A stretch of 64,000 nt of DNA, taken from Hordeum vulgare subsp. vulgare. Its lineage: Eukaryota > Streptophyta > Magnoliopsida > Poales > Poaceae. Location: contig NC_058522.1 in NCBI RefSeq assembly GCF_904849725.1, positions 430,681,529 to 430,745,528 of the forward strand. The letters are read 5' to 3'. Shown one piece after another: positions 10,192-20,096 of the stretch. Under the pieces are notes generated by a model, which ran no database searches, was not told where the DNA came from, and was given only the letters and a program-made list of their open reading frames with translations. Numbering within the stretch: the stretch's first letter is position 1; each line of letters begins with the position of its first letter. Made by a program: the position numbers and the translations under genes.

Positions 10192-11636
10192 CTATTGGAA
10201 AAGTTTTGGAGTCCAATTACTTACCGAAACACATACCTCTTTGTTTTCAGAGTCTGAAACAGGCTGATAAACATCCCTTATGTACTCCTCTGGAGTTATG
10301 ATATTGATGATATTGGTCTCAACATTTATGGGAGTACCAAAGATATAATGTTTGATTCTCTGCCCATTTACCACTCTAGGAAAATTACCTTCCGTGTTAT
10401 TGATTTTGATGGCACCGGAACGATATAATTCCTCGACAACGTAGGGACCTTCCCATTTAGAGAGAAGCTTGCCTGCGAAGAATCTTAAGCGAGAATTGTA
10501 TAGCAGGACATAATCACCTACATTGAACTCTCGTTTTTGTATTCTTTTATCGTGCCATCTCTTAACCTTTTCCTTGAACAGCTTGGCATTCTCATTGGCC
10601 TGGGCCCTTCATTCATCTAATGAGCTGATATCAAACAACCGCTTCTCACCGGCAAGTTTGAAATCGAAGTTGAGCTCTTTGATTGCCCAATAAGCTTTGT
10701 GTTCTAGCTCAAGAGGTAAATGACAGGCCTTACCGTAAACCATTTTATACGGCGACATGCCCATGGGATTCTTATAAGCAGTCCTATAAGCCCATAGTGC
10801 ATCGTCAAGTTTGCTAGACCAATTCTTTCGAGATCTATTGACAGTCTTTTGTAAGATCAATTTGATCTCCCTTTTACTCAACTCGACTTGACCACTAGAC
10901 TGAGGATGATAAGGAGATGCAACTCTATGGTTGACATCATACTTAGCGAGGATCTTGCGGAAAACACCATGAATGAAGTGTGAACCGCCATCAGTCATCA
11001 AATATCTAGGGACTCCAAATCTTGGGAAAATGACTTCTTTAAGCATCTTAATAGAGGTGTGGTGATCAGCATTTCTAGTGGGGATAGCTTCTACCCACTT
11101 AGTGACGTAATCAACAGCAACTAAGATGTGAGTATACCCATTGGAACTCGGGAAGGGTCCCATATAATCAAAGCCCCAGACATCAAATGGTTCAATGACA
11201 AGTGAATAGTTCATAGGAATTTCCTGACGCTTACTGATGTTCCCTATTCTTTGGCATTCGTCACAAGACAAGAAAAACTTGCGGGCATACTTGAAGAGAG
11301 TGGGCCAATAGAAACCTGATTGCAATACCTTATGAGCAGTTCTATCTCCAGCATGGTGTCCTCCGTAGGCTTCGGAATGACACTTCTGCAGGATCTGTCC
11401 TTGTTCATGTTCAGGCACACAACCTCTAATAACACCATCTACTCCTTCCTTATAAAGGTGAGGATCATCCCAAAAGTAGTGTCTCAAATCAAAGAAGAAT
11501 TTCTTCTTTTGCTGGTAGGTGAAACTGGGTGGTATATATTTGGCTACGCTATAGTTTGCGTAATCAGCATACCACGATGCACTATGTGAAGTGCGGAAGA
11601 CATTCAATTGCTCATCAGGAAAGCTGTCTTCAATAG
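10192..11636 (-). pseudogene. pol: Athila copy A integrase (one stop)
   Basis: The frame carries the integrase zinc site ([13 protein letters not shown] with SCDECQRIGN). The catalytic Asp is in WGFDYMGPF, the second Asp in LMTDGGSHF and the Glu in SSGQVELSKREI, so all are present. A TGG-to-TGA change at about 10606-10608 interrupts the C-terminal domain; copy B has Trp there. The frame then continues through a GDYVLLYNSRLR core to the end at 10192 (WTPKLFQ). The 5' side is cut at 11637 by a hAT insertion, and the open frame runs into that element by chance, giving a false N-terminus. The product would be the DDE strand-transferase of the integration complex. Confidence 0.9.
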
Positions 11637-11644
11637 GTCGTGGG

Positions 11645-12783
11645 CAGGCCCGTCGACGGGGCAGGCCAAATTGGCCGACCGCACAGGGCCCCCAAAATTT
11701 TGGGGCCCCCAAACCAGTAGGTGTTGGGTAGAGTGTTTTATAATCTGGAGGAGAAAAGGCTATGTAGCCCAATCAAGAGCCCAACAAAAAAAGCAAGTTG
11801 CCCGATCACCTGTGGCCTGAATCATCGTCTCCCATTATCGCGCTCGTAGCCGCCTCTCCCCATCGCTGCGCAGGACCTGATTCCATCCGCCGATCTGACC
11901 GCTCGCTCTGCTCGCCCTCCAGTTGTCGTCCTCGTGATCTCGTCCAGTTCTCCAGCGATCTATGGATGGATGGATGGTGCTTAGTAGTGGGTGGTTACCC
12001 AACCCAAACTAGCCTCACGTGAGTGCTCGAGGCCTATTTGCTGCAGGTTGATTCGATTTGCTTTAGATAGTAGTCTTCTGAATTTTTAATTTTGCTATAG
12101 AAAACGGAGATGTATATGCTTCTACGGTTCCTGAAAATGAAGGTGCACCTCCTTCAGTCCTGCTAACAGTATCATACATGCAGATGTGCTCTCTATTTTC
12201 TAAATTTTGGTACAAAAACTAATCACACTGATAATTGATAATATAGTATTAGCCATTGTACTTTGGCCAGGCTAATCAATAATAAATTGTTTTATATGCC
12301 TTGTCGTCAAAAGTTTAAAATCCACATAGATTGCTAGAATTGTTTTTGGAGATGTTTATTTGGGACGATGCAAGGCAGATGTTCTACAGATTTTTTTTTG
12401 CGGGGGAGATGTTCTATGGATTTCATTGCGATTGGTCTTCCGGAGATAGTTACTCACTCATAAACGATTTTTGATACAGTGCAAATTTCAAGGTACGGTC
12501 CTATTTTGTTTTATTCGCAATAAAGACGAGCTTATAACTCATGTATTGTTTCAATCATGACTTTGTTTTGCTTTTTGGTAGAATATGTGTTTAGTTTACT
12601 ACTTGTATCACATTTACTCTTTTAGTAGTAGTTTCTGAAACATTTCTAAAGATTGTACCAAATTACATACATTTGAAGTAATATAATTAAATGAATGTAT
12701 ATCTTAGTTATATGAAATTTTCCAAATTTAAGGCCACATTTTAGAGTTCGCCCCGGGTCCCTAAATTTCTGGAGACGGCCCTG
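11645..12783. mobile_element. hAT-type non-autonomous transposon, 1,139 bp
   Basis: It sits inside copy A pol. Copy B shows the empty site. An exact 8-bp target duplication, GTCGTGGG, lies at 11637-11644 and 12784-12791. The termini are CAGGCCCGTC and, on the minus strand from 12783, CAGGGCCGTC (9 of 10 identical). An 8-bp duplication with CAGGG-type ends is diagnostic of hAT elements. Near the left end is a self-complementary run, GGGCCCCCAAAATTTTGGGG (11687-11706). The interior is AT-rich and has no transposase. Confidence 0.9.
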
Positions 12784-12791
12784 GTCGTGGG

Positions 12792-14159
12792 TCATCAAGG
12801 ACATTCTCTAGCCTGGACAAGTTATCTGCTACAGGGTTATCAGCAACCTTTCGGTCAACAACGTGCAAATCAAATTCCTGTAGTGGGAGAACCCATCTGA
12901 TTAGCCTACGCTTAGCGTCCTTCTTCTCCATAAGGTACTTAATAGTAGCATGATCAGAGTGAATAATGACTTTGGAGTCAACTATATAAGATCTAAACTT
13001 TTCACATGCAAACACGACTGCTAAAAACTCCTTCTCCGTAGTGGCATAGTTTCTTTGGGCACTGTCTAGAGTTTTACTAGCGTAGTGAATGACATTCAAC
13101 TTCTTGTCAACTCTTTGTCCTATAACAGCACCAACAGCATAATCACTAGCATCGCACATGATTTCAAAGGGCAAGTTCCAATCAGGTGGTTGAACAATAG
13201 GTGCGGTTATCAAGGCCTTCTTAAGTATTTCGAAAACTTCCTCACAATCCTCATCAAAAACAAAAGGAACATCCTTTTGCAAGAGGTTGGTAAGAGGCCT
13301 AGAAATCTTAGAGAAGTCTTTAATGAACCTTCTATAGAAACCAGCATGACATAGGAAACTTCGTATACCTCTGATATCTGTGGGGCAAGGCATTTTATCA
13401 ATTGCATCAACCTTAGCATTATCAACTTCAATGCCTTTCTCAGAGATTTTGTGTCCTAAGACGATGCCTTCATTAACCATGAAGTGGCACTTCTCCCAGT
13501 TCAAGACGAGGTTGGTATCTTTGCATCTCTGTAAGACTTGATCAAGGTTGTTGAGGCAATCGTCAAAGGAAGAACCGTAAACGGAGAAACATCCATGAAA
13601 ACCTCAACAATCTTTTCACAAAAGTCAGAGAATATAGCCATCATACATATTTGAAAGGTGGAAGGTACATTGCATAAGCCAAAAGGCATACGTCTATAAG
13701 CAAAGTTACCGAAGGGGCAGGTCAAAGTGGTTTTCTCCTGATCAGATTGTGCAACAGGTATTTGCGAGAGACCTGAATAACCGTCTAGAAAGCAGAAGTG
13801 TGTGTGTTTAGTAGCCTTTCTACCATTTGGTCGATAAACGACAAAGGATAATGGTCTTTCCTGGTTACCTTGTTCAGTTTCCGGAAGTCTATCACCATCC
13901 TATAGCCAGTAATAATCCTCTGTGGGATTAGTTCATTCTTATCATTAGGAACGACGGTGATACCTCCCTTCTTAGGTACACAATGTACTGGACTTACCCA
14001 ATCACTATGAGCAACAGGATAAATGATTCCTGATTCCAGAAGCTTTAATATTTCGTTTCTCACGACCTCTTTCATCCTAGGATTTAATCTCCTTTGATGA
14101 TCAACAACTGGCTTAGAATCAGGATCGGTTTTAATCTTGTGCTGACATAGAGTGGGACT
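12792..14159 (-). pseudogene. pol: Athila copy A RT-RNase H (two frameshifts)
   Basis: The RT begins near 14075 (WVSPVHCVPKKGG, DFRKLNK). Compared with copy B, one base is missing near 13810, destroying the region around the first catalytic Asp. Two bases are missing at 13589/13590, so FMDDFSVYG becomes FMDVSPF and the catalytic pair is lost. The downstream frame 13504-12792 is intact through the RT thumb and RNase H (Asp in [12 protein letters not shown], Glu in [11 protein letters not shown], Asp in [12 protein letters not shown]). The left end is the hAT insertion and the right end is the Tat insertion at 14160. Confidence 0.9.
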
Positions 14160-14164
14160 AATAC

Positions 14165-14721
14165 TGTCGTGGGTATAAGCCTGACAGTAGATGTGTAGGG
14201 TACGAAAGGATGGGCTGAGCCTTAGCTACGGCGAGGTTGTATGAGTTCAGGCCCCTCTGCGGTGGAGGTAATAGCCCTACGTCTCAGTGCTCAGGGAGCT
14301 TGTTGTCGAGTGGAATATAGAATACAGTGAATTGCTAACCCCTGCACCAGTGGGGGAGGGTGGCTTATATGGAGTGCGCTGCCCTCCACAACGGTTCGGT
14401 GCACAGGGGTGGAGTAGTGGCGAATAAATGCCTACGTTACAGGTAACGTATGCCTTAAATGCTAATAAAGGCACATGGAAACGTATGACCGTTTCCCTCC
14501 AGGGGGGTTAGGATGCACATAGTGGAATCCAGTCGGTTAGTTTGATAAACTTCGAATGCTAATCTCCGACTGGATGGACGAGGATCTGTTACCGACTGGA
14601 TGAAGGGAACTCCTTAGTTCAGTCGGAACTGACTAAGGGCCTTGTCCCTTATGAGGGGTAGTCCTTGGGTTGGACCTACGGGGCAGGCCTATGACCCTAC
14701 CCTAGGACTATAACCACATCA
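14165..14721 (-). repeat. Tat element 3' LTR (left)
   Basis: On the minus strand it starts TGATGTGGTTATAGTCCTAG at 14721 and ends CCCACGACA at 14165. It pairs with 26015-26570. The adjacent purine-rich CGGGGACTAA at 14722-14731 (minus strand) serves as the polypurine tract. Confidence 0.95.
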
Positions 14722-14731
14722 TTAGTCCCCG

Positions 14732-15245
14732 AATGAATTGGGGTTGGAACGACGAAGCGATGCTTGAAGTTTTGGATCCGACTCGAACGGATGTGACTTT
14801 GGCGTTGCTTGCCTCGATCCATTTTATCCTTTATGACCAACGATCCGAGTGAAAGTATTTGTGGAACAAACTGTCGGAGACCGAGTGCTTCCAGGGTATC
14901 TCCTGACGTGACCAGTCAACTGACAGCGGCGGATTTTCTGGGATCCTCAAATTTCGGTTACCGCGCGCTCAGCGGGGATGACGACATCGCGCTCGAGTAG
15001 CGCCTGACGCCTCGATTCCCGCACCTTCATCTTCTCCACTGATATCGCCGCGATTGGTCGGGGGATAAGGTTTCGGGGCCACCTGCTAGTGACGCAGTCG
15101 GAACCTTACTTAAACCTCAGCGGCGAGGGTTTTCTCGTTACGCTCGCCGGATCTCTTGCCTTTGCTTGCTCCTCTCCTCTCGCCTCCTCCTGCGCACCCA
15201 AGCTTCTTCCTTTTCCTTCTCCTTCGTGGACCCGCAGCTTCCGCC
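14732..15245 (+). promoter_or_regulatory. Putative promoter/leader of the antisense gene
   Basis: This is the 514 bp between the polypurine tract and the ATG of the antisense gene. It has no ORF of note. A weak TATA-like TACTTAAAC occurs at 15108-15116, preceded by a TGACGCAGTC motif. A CT-rich stretch (15160-15235), typical of plant leaders, leads to GCCATGACC at the start codon. This is a plausible core promoter by position only. Confidence 0.3.
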
Positions 15246-18200
15246 ATGACCGAGGGACAAACTAGCAAGCTGGAGGCGAAGAAGAAGAAGGGGAAGGCGG
15301 TGGCTCCTTCTCAGTGGCGGCAGCGAGCGTTGCCGGTGGGGTGGATCCAGGGGGACTTCCTCCCCTCCACGGTGACGGAGGGGGATCTGCTGGAGCTGGT
15401 GGAGCACGGGATGATCGCACACAAATCATGGAGGTTGCCGGCGAAGGGCGAAACCGAGCCGGCGCCCTAGAAGGGGGAGCGCGTCCTGCTGCTCAGCCAC
15501 GTGCATCGAGGTTTCTCCCTGCCCCCGCACCGTTTCTTCAAAGGCATAATGAACCACTTTGGGGCGCAGCTCCACCACTTTCCCCCGAATGCCATTTCCC
15601 ATCTCTCTGCTTTCGTAGTCTTGTGCGAGTGCTTCATCGGTTGTCCCCCCATTGGGGGCTTTTCAAACATATCTTCTCTGCTAGGTCCCAAACTATCGAA
15701 CGCCTTAATCAGTCGGATGATAAGACTCACCTTCTCCAGCTCTGTGGGGGGGGGGGGTTTAGGCTTCCCAAAGAAGAGAAAAAGTAGTTATCCCGCTCTT
15801 CAGCTGAGTGAATCGGTTAAGAACTGGCAGTCGACATGGTTCTACTGCCAGGACGTCGCTTGCCTGAATGCCACGACAGGGCTACCTCCTTTTAGCTTAG
15901 ATCGACCAGCTCCGCCTAAGCAGCTCGCGCTCACGAAGGCGGAGAAGATCCGTGTCCAGCCCCTGGTCGACGCACTCCGAGATGTCGTCAGAAAGGGAGT
16001 CACCGGCATAGATTTGCTAGAGGTTTTCCTCGGCCGGCGCATCCAACCACTGCAAGCCCGAGACCACGCCATGTGGCATTACACGGGACCCGAAGACTCC
16101 AGTCGGACCAACGTCGAGTGCATGACTGGGGAGACAGTGGCGTCGTGGGTGCTCCAGATCACAGGCACCTGCGAGAACCCCAGAGGGTCCCGGCGAGTGA
16201 AGGCTTTCCGCGCGGACAACCCTCCTCCGAACGAGGTGAGTACAACTTGTCGAGTGCACATAACTGTCTTAGATTTATCGCTGTCTTGAATCACCGTCTG
16301 ACGTCTGATGTCACCGACTGTATTTCATGCAGAAGTGGACCAACTGGTTTTCCCCTGTCTCGAACGGGAACCTGGTCGAGGAGGAAGAGGAGGGCAGCCA
16401 GGAGGGCAGCGTGGAGAGCGTCGAGTACGTCTCAGACAGTGGGGAAACGGAGGAAGAGTCTAGTGAAGAGGAGGGGGAAGACGAAGAGCAGGACTCGCCA
16501 CCTCCGCCGCCAGAGCATCGAACCAAGCGCCAACATGAACCTGCAGCTCTCTCGGCCCTTCCAGCATCCTCGAGTGCTCCGCCAACGGCTCCTACGGTTC
16601 CGAGTGCCCCGTCAACTGTTCCCGGGGGTCCGAGTGCTCGGAGCACCAAGAGGACCAGGGACGCTGCTACTGAACTTGCGGGTCAGCCTTCCAAGGTGGC
16701 CAAACCGAGCGGATCAAAACCTCGGAAGGCTTTGCCGCGGATGAGGGTCACCGTTCCCGTCACCTCAACGTAAGTGTATTGTTCTTCTAACTTCTTCTGA
16801 TATTCGATTGGACTCCTGTTTATTGGTCGAATGAATTTCACTCGACATGGTTGCTACCTCTGCCACCTCTCCGGCACGCCAGGGGGATGACCCCATGGAC
16901 ATGGACAACGTCGTCTCGTCCCAGCCAGGTGCGTCGTAGCGATTCCGAGAGTTTATATTATCGCATCGCGAATTCTGTCCTCGGTCTTGCCCCTTTCTTT
17001 TTCTGAGATCTCACACCGTTCGGTCTGGCTTCCCTCAGGGGTGATTTATGTGGATGAGGGTGACCAGGGGAGATCCGAGCAAGCTGCGGTGCCTGTCCTT
17101 GAGGCTGTTCCGCCAGTTACTGCTCTCGCTGCGGACGTGCCGCTGACTGAAGCGATGCCGTCGACTGAAACGACGCTGGTTGCTGCTGAACCGACTGGAG
17201 CAAGCCTTGGGATGCCCAAGGAGCCTCCAACGATGCCAGGCCCGTCAAATGTCGAGTACAACGTCCAGCGCCTCCCGGAGGATCAGGTGGGAGCGTTCAA
17301 GGGGGCCATGGTGCAGGCGGAGCTGATGGCGGGAGAAGCCAAGAAGGCGTACGACTCCATCGCATCCCTGTACCAGCGAAGCTTGGAGCTGCGGGACGAT
17401 ATCCGAGTAAGTGGGCTAGTAAGTATTTACTTTTCTCTTGTAACCCACTGGGTGTGCCCGGATACCGTATGATGTTTGCAACGGGTTCACTCTTAGTGAA
17501 CCTAGTGGGTGTAGTCCCCGAGACTTCTGTCGAGTTCTTGCACCGGCAGTTGTCTTTATATACATTGTCTTTGACTTGAGCAGATCCAAAATTAATCTGT
17601 TGGAATGCTAACAGTTGGGGCACTCGGAGTACCTCGACTGTATGAGTCCCCGAGAGTAAGTTTACTCAGGTCGGGTAGTATTAGCCTCGTAGGCGTAGGT
17701 GTTGTCATGTAGCTCAATAGGGCGGACATGTTTGAGTTTCATGCCAGTGGGGTCACTCTCAGTGAACCCACTGGGTGTAGTCCCCAAGACCGCTGTCGAC
17801 TGCTTGCGTCGGCAGGGGTCTGAAGAACTTAGACTTTTTATTGTTGGATTTGTCTGATCGTCTCTTGGCGCTGGCTGGCAGAAAACTTGCGAGATGGGGA
17901 CAGCGTACGAGACTCTTAGGGCTGAAAAGGTTCAGTTTGCTGGTGAGCTGGATCCAGCGATGGTTGCCATGGCTGGAATGAAGGATGTGCTGGCGGAATG
18001 AGAGAAGTCGTTGGAGCAGGCCCGCAAAGCAAACAAGGCATTGATTGCTGAAGTGGAGAGGATGAAAACGCATAGGTCCGAGCTGATGGGACAAATGAAG
18101 GTGCTGAACAGGCGGTGTATAGCGCAGGAAAAATATGTCAGTGACTGGGCCCGGTAGATGACAACGCTTCTGGGTGGTAAGTCCTGTTTTTCCGTGTGCT

Positions 18201-18745
18201 TGTGGTATGTGTGTTACACTCGGCGCTTATTGTTTGCTTGTCCTGTGTTTGCAGATTTTTGCTTCGACGCTGAGGCTGAAGCAGCTGACGTGGAGCGGTC
18301 AATTTGCGAGAACATTCCACTCGGCGAGGACGCAAATCGAGATCTGCTCCGAGCGCACATTCGCCGGGGCAAAGTTGGGCCTTTCATCGGTCGACTGAGA
18401 GAAGTCGTCGGCGGGATCGAAAAGGAGCTTTGGCCTGAAGACGAGGCTCGGTATGAGATGGAAGGCTTGATGACTCGGCTGGAGGAGGTCCCAAACCGAG
18501 TGCACTCATGGAAGAAATATGCGGCTCGTTGTGGTGCAGACGTTGCGCTGTCCCTGGTCCGAGTGCATTGCAAGGAGGTGCGCGAAGAGGAGCTAAAAGC
18601 GTTGAAGGTCGCCAACACAAAGAAACTTCGATTCAAAGACTTCATGGAAACCTTCCTTGAGAGTGCCACCCGCATCGCCGACGGGATCGACCTGGACACA
18701 TTCGTGGAGCCCTCCAGTCCTGGCGCCAATCCGGACGACGCTTAA
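15246..18745 (+). pseudogene. Antisense spliced gene of the Tat element (six exons)
   Basis: A multi-exon gene on the strand opposite gag-pol. Exons by splice signals and phase: 15246-16235, 16333-16769, 16883-16928, 17039-17406, 17882-18176, 18255-18745. Introns begin GTGAGT, GTAAGT, GTGCGT, GTAAGT and GTAAGT and end in AG. Exon 1 contains motifs of the 'putative gypsy type transposon' (PF04195-like) domain: RVLLLSHVHRGFSLP, LHHFPPNAISHL, NWQSTWFYC, GVTGIDLLEVFLGRRIQPL. Exon 2 is an acidic, Ser/Pro-rich linker with a basic patch. Exon 6 is helical and charged (DFCFDAEAEAADVER to PDDA). Damage: stops at 15468-15470, 17999-18001 and 18155-18157, and offsetting indels in a C run (15645-15650) and a G run (15747-15756). 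The exon 2/3 junction is one base out of phase. The molecular function is unknown. Confidence 0.8.
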
Positions 18746-18990
18746 GAAAACTTTTACCTCGGTATGCCGAGTGTTGGTTGTAAGAAACCTTGGCCACTTC
18801 TGTTGGCCGTCACATTCTTGGTTCGGTGCGGGTAAGCTTGATCCGCACCGAGTCAACTATCCTTAGGTGAACTTCGAATTTAAATCAAATCTTTTGCTCT
18901 TCTCTTGCCAAAGAGTTGTTGACACCATTTTGGCTCGAGTTTTTGTTTGGCTTTTCTTGTTGAAGCCAATGGCAAACATGCGGAGCATGT

Positions 18991-19250
18991 AATTGTCAGT
19001 TTCCTTGACATCTGTGTGAGCCTCTTTGGGGGTCTGCCAAGTCGCCGAGTGGATCTGTAGGATACACTCGGAGGTAATAGCGTACTTAGGCGATTCATGA
19101 TCGCGGCTAAGTCTTCGAGTGCGACGATCATGCCGCACTCAAAGCGAGTTGTTACTCATGTAATTGTCAGTGGTCTTGACATCCACATGAGCCTCAATGA
19201 GGGTCTGCTGAGTCCCCGAGTGGATCTGTAGGATACACTCGAAGGTAATA
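18991..19250 (+). repeat. 171-bp degenerate repeat leading into the 70-bp array
   Basis: AATTGTCAGT starts at 18991 and again at 19162, giving a 171-bp period. Each unit contains TGTAGGATACACTCG and a GTACTTAGG(C/T)GATTCATGATC block. That block becomes the 70-bp unit downstream. The stretch 18746-18990, after the antisense gene stop, has no other feature. Confidence 0.7.
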
Positions 19251-19982
19251 GAGTACTTAGGTGATTCATGATCGCAGCTAAGTCCCCGAGTGCGACGTTC
19301 GGTGCACACTCGCAGAAAGTTAGTACTTAGGCGATTCTTGATCGCAGCTAAGTCTCCGAGCGCGACGTTTAGTGCACACTCGGAGAAAGTTATTACTTAG
19401 GCGATTCTTGATTGCAGCTAAGTCTCCGAGTGCGACGTTTAGTGCACACTCGGAGAAAGTTATTACTTAGGCGATTCTTGATCGCAGCTAAGTCCCCGAG
19501 TGCGACGTTTAGTGCACACTCGGAGAAAGTTAGTACTTAGGTGATTCTTGATCGTAGCTAAGTCCCCGAGTGCGACATTTAGTGCACACTCGAAGAAAGT
19601 GAGTACTTAGGCGATTCTTGATCGCAGCTAAGTCCCCGAGTGCGACGTTTATTGCACACTCGGAGAAAGTTATTACTTAGGCGATTCTTGATCGCAGCTA
19701 AGTCCCCGAGTGCGACGTTTAGTGCACACTCGGAGAAAGTTATTACTTAGGCGATTCTTGATCGCAGCTAAGTCCCCGAGTGCGACGTTTAGTGCACACT
19801 CGGAGAAATTTAGTACTTAGGCGATTCTTGATCGCAGCTAAGTCTCCGAGTGCGACGTTTAGTGCACACTCGGAGAAATTTAGTACTTAGGCGATTCTGG
19901 ATCGCAGCTAAGTCCCCGAGTGCGACGTTTAGTGCACACTCGGAGAAATTTAGTACTTAGGCGATTCTGGATCGCAGCTAAG
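19251..19982 (+). repeat. 70-bp tandem array, about 10.5 units, with internal dyad
   Basis: Units begin at 19251, 19321, 19391, 19461, 19531, 19601, 19671, 19741, 19811, 19881 and 19951 (partial). Each reads TAGTACTTAGGCGATTCTTG, then ATCGCAGCTAAGTCCCCGAG, then TGCGACGTTTAGTGCACACT, then CGGAGAAAGT. Within the unit, CCGAGTG and CACTCGG form a 7-bp stem around a 14-base loop. The array ends in AAGTTTTTTTG. It lies between the 3' end of the plus-strand gene and the 3' end of minus-strand pol (20097), that is, between convergent genes. Confidence 0.95.
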
Positions 19983-20096
19983 TTTTTTTGTTGAGACCGG
20001 AGTCTGCGACCGCGGAAGAATTTTCGATCTGCAAAAGCTCAATCTGCTTTATATTATTTCACCAACACTTGTTCTTTACATTGCTTCGGTGGACGG

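Noticed and set aside
11608..12022. ORFs spanning the left end of the hAT element
   Set aside because: They cross a proven insertion junction; the minus-strand frame reads from hAT DNA into integrase by chance.
19251..19982. CRISPR-like regular array
   Set aside because: Units are contiguous 70-bp tandem repeats without unique spacers, inside a plant retrotransposon.
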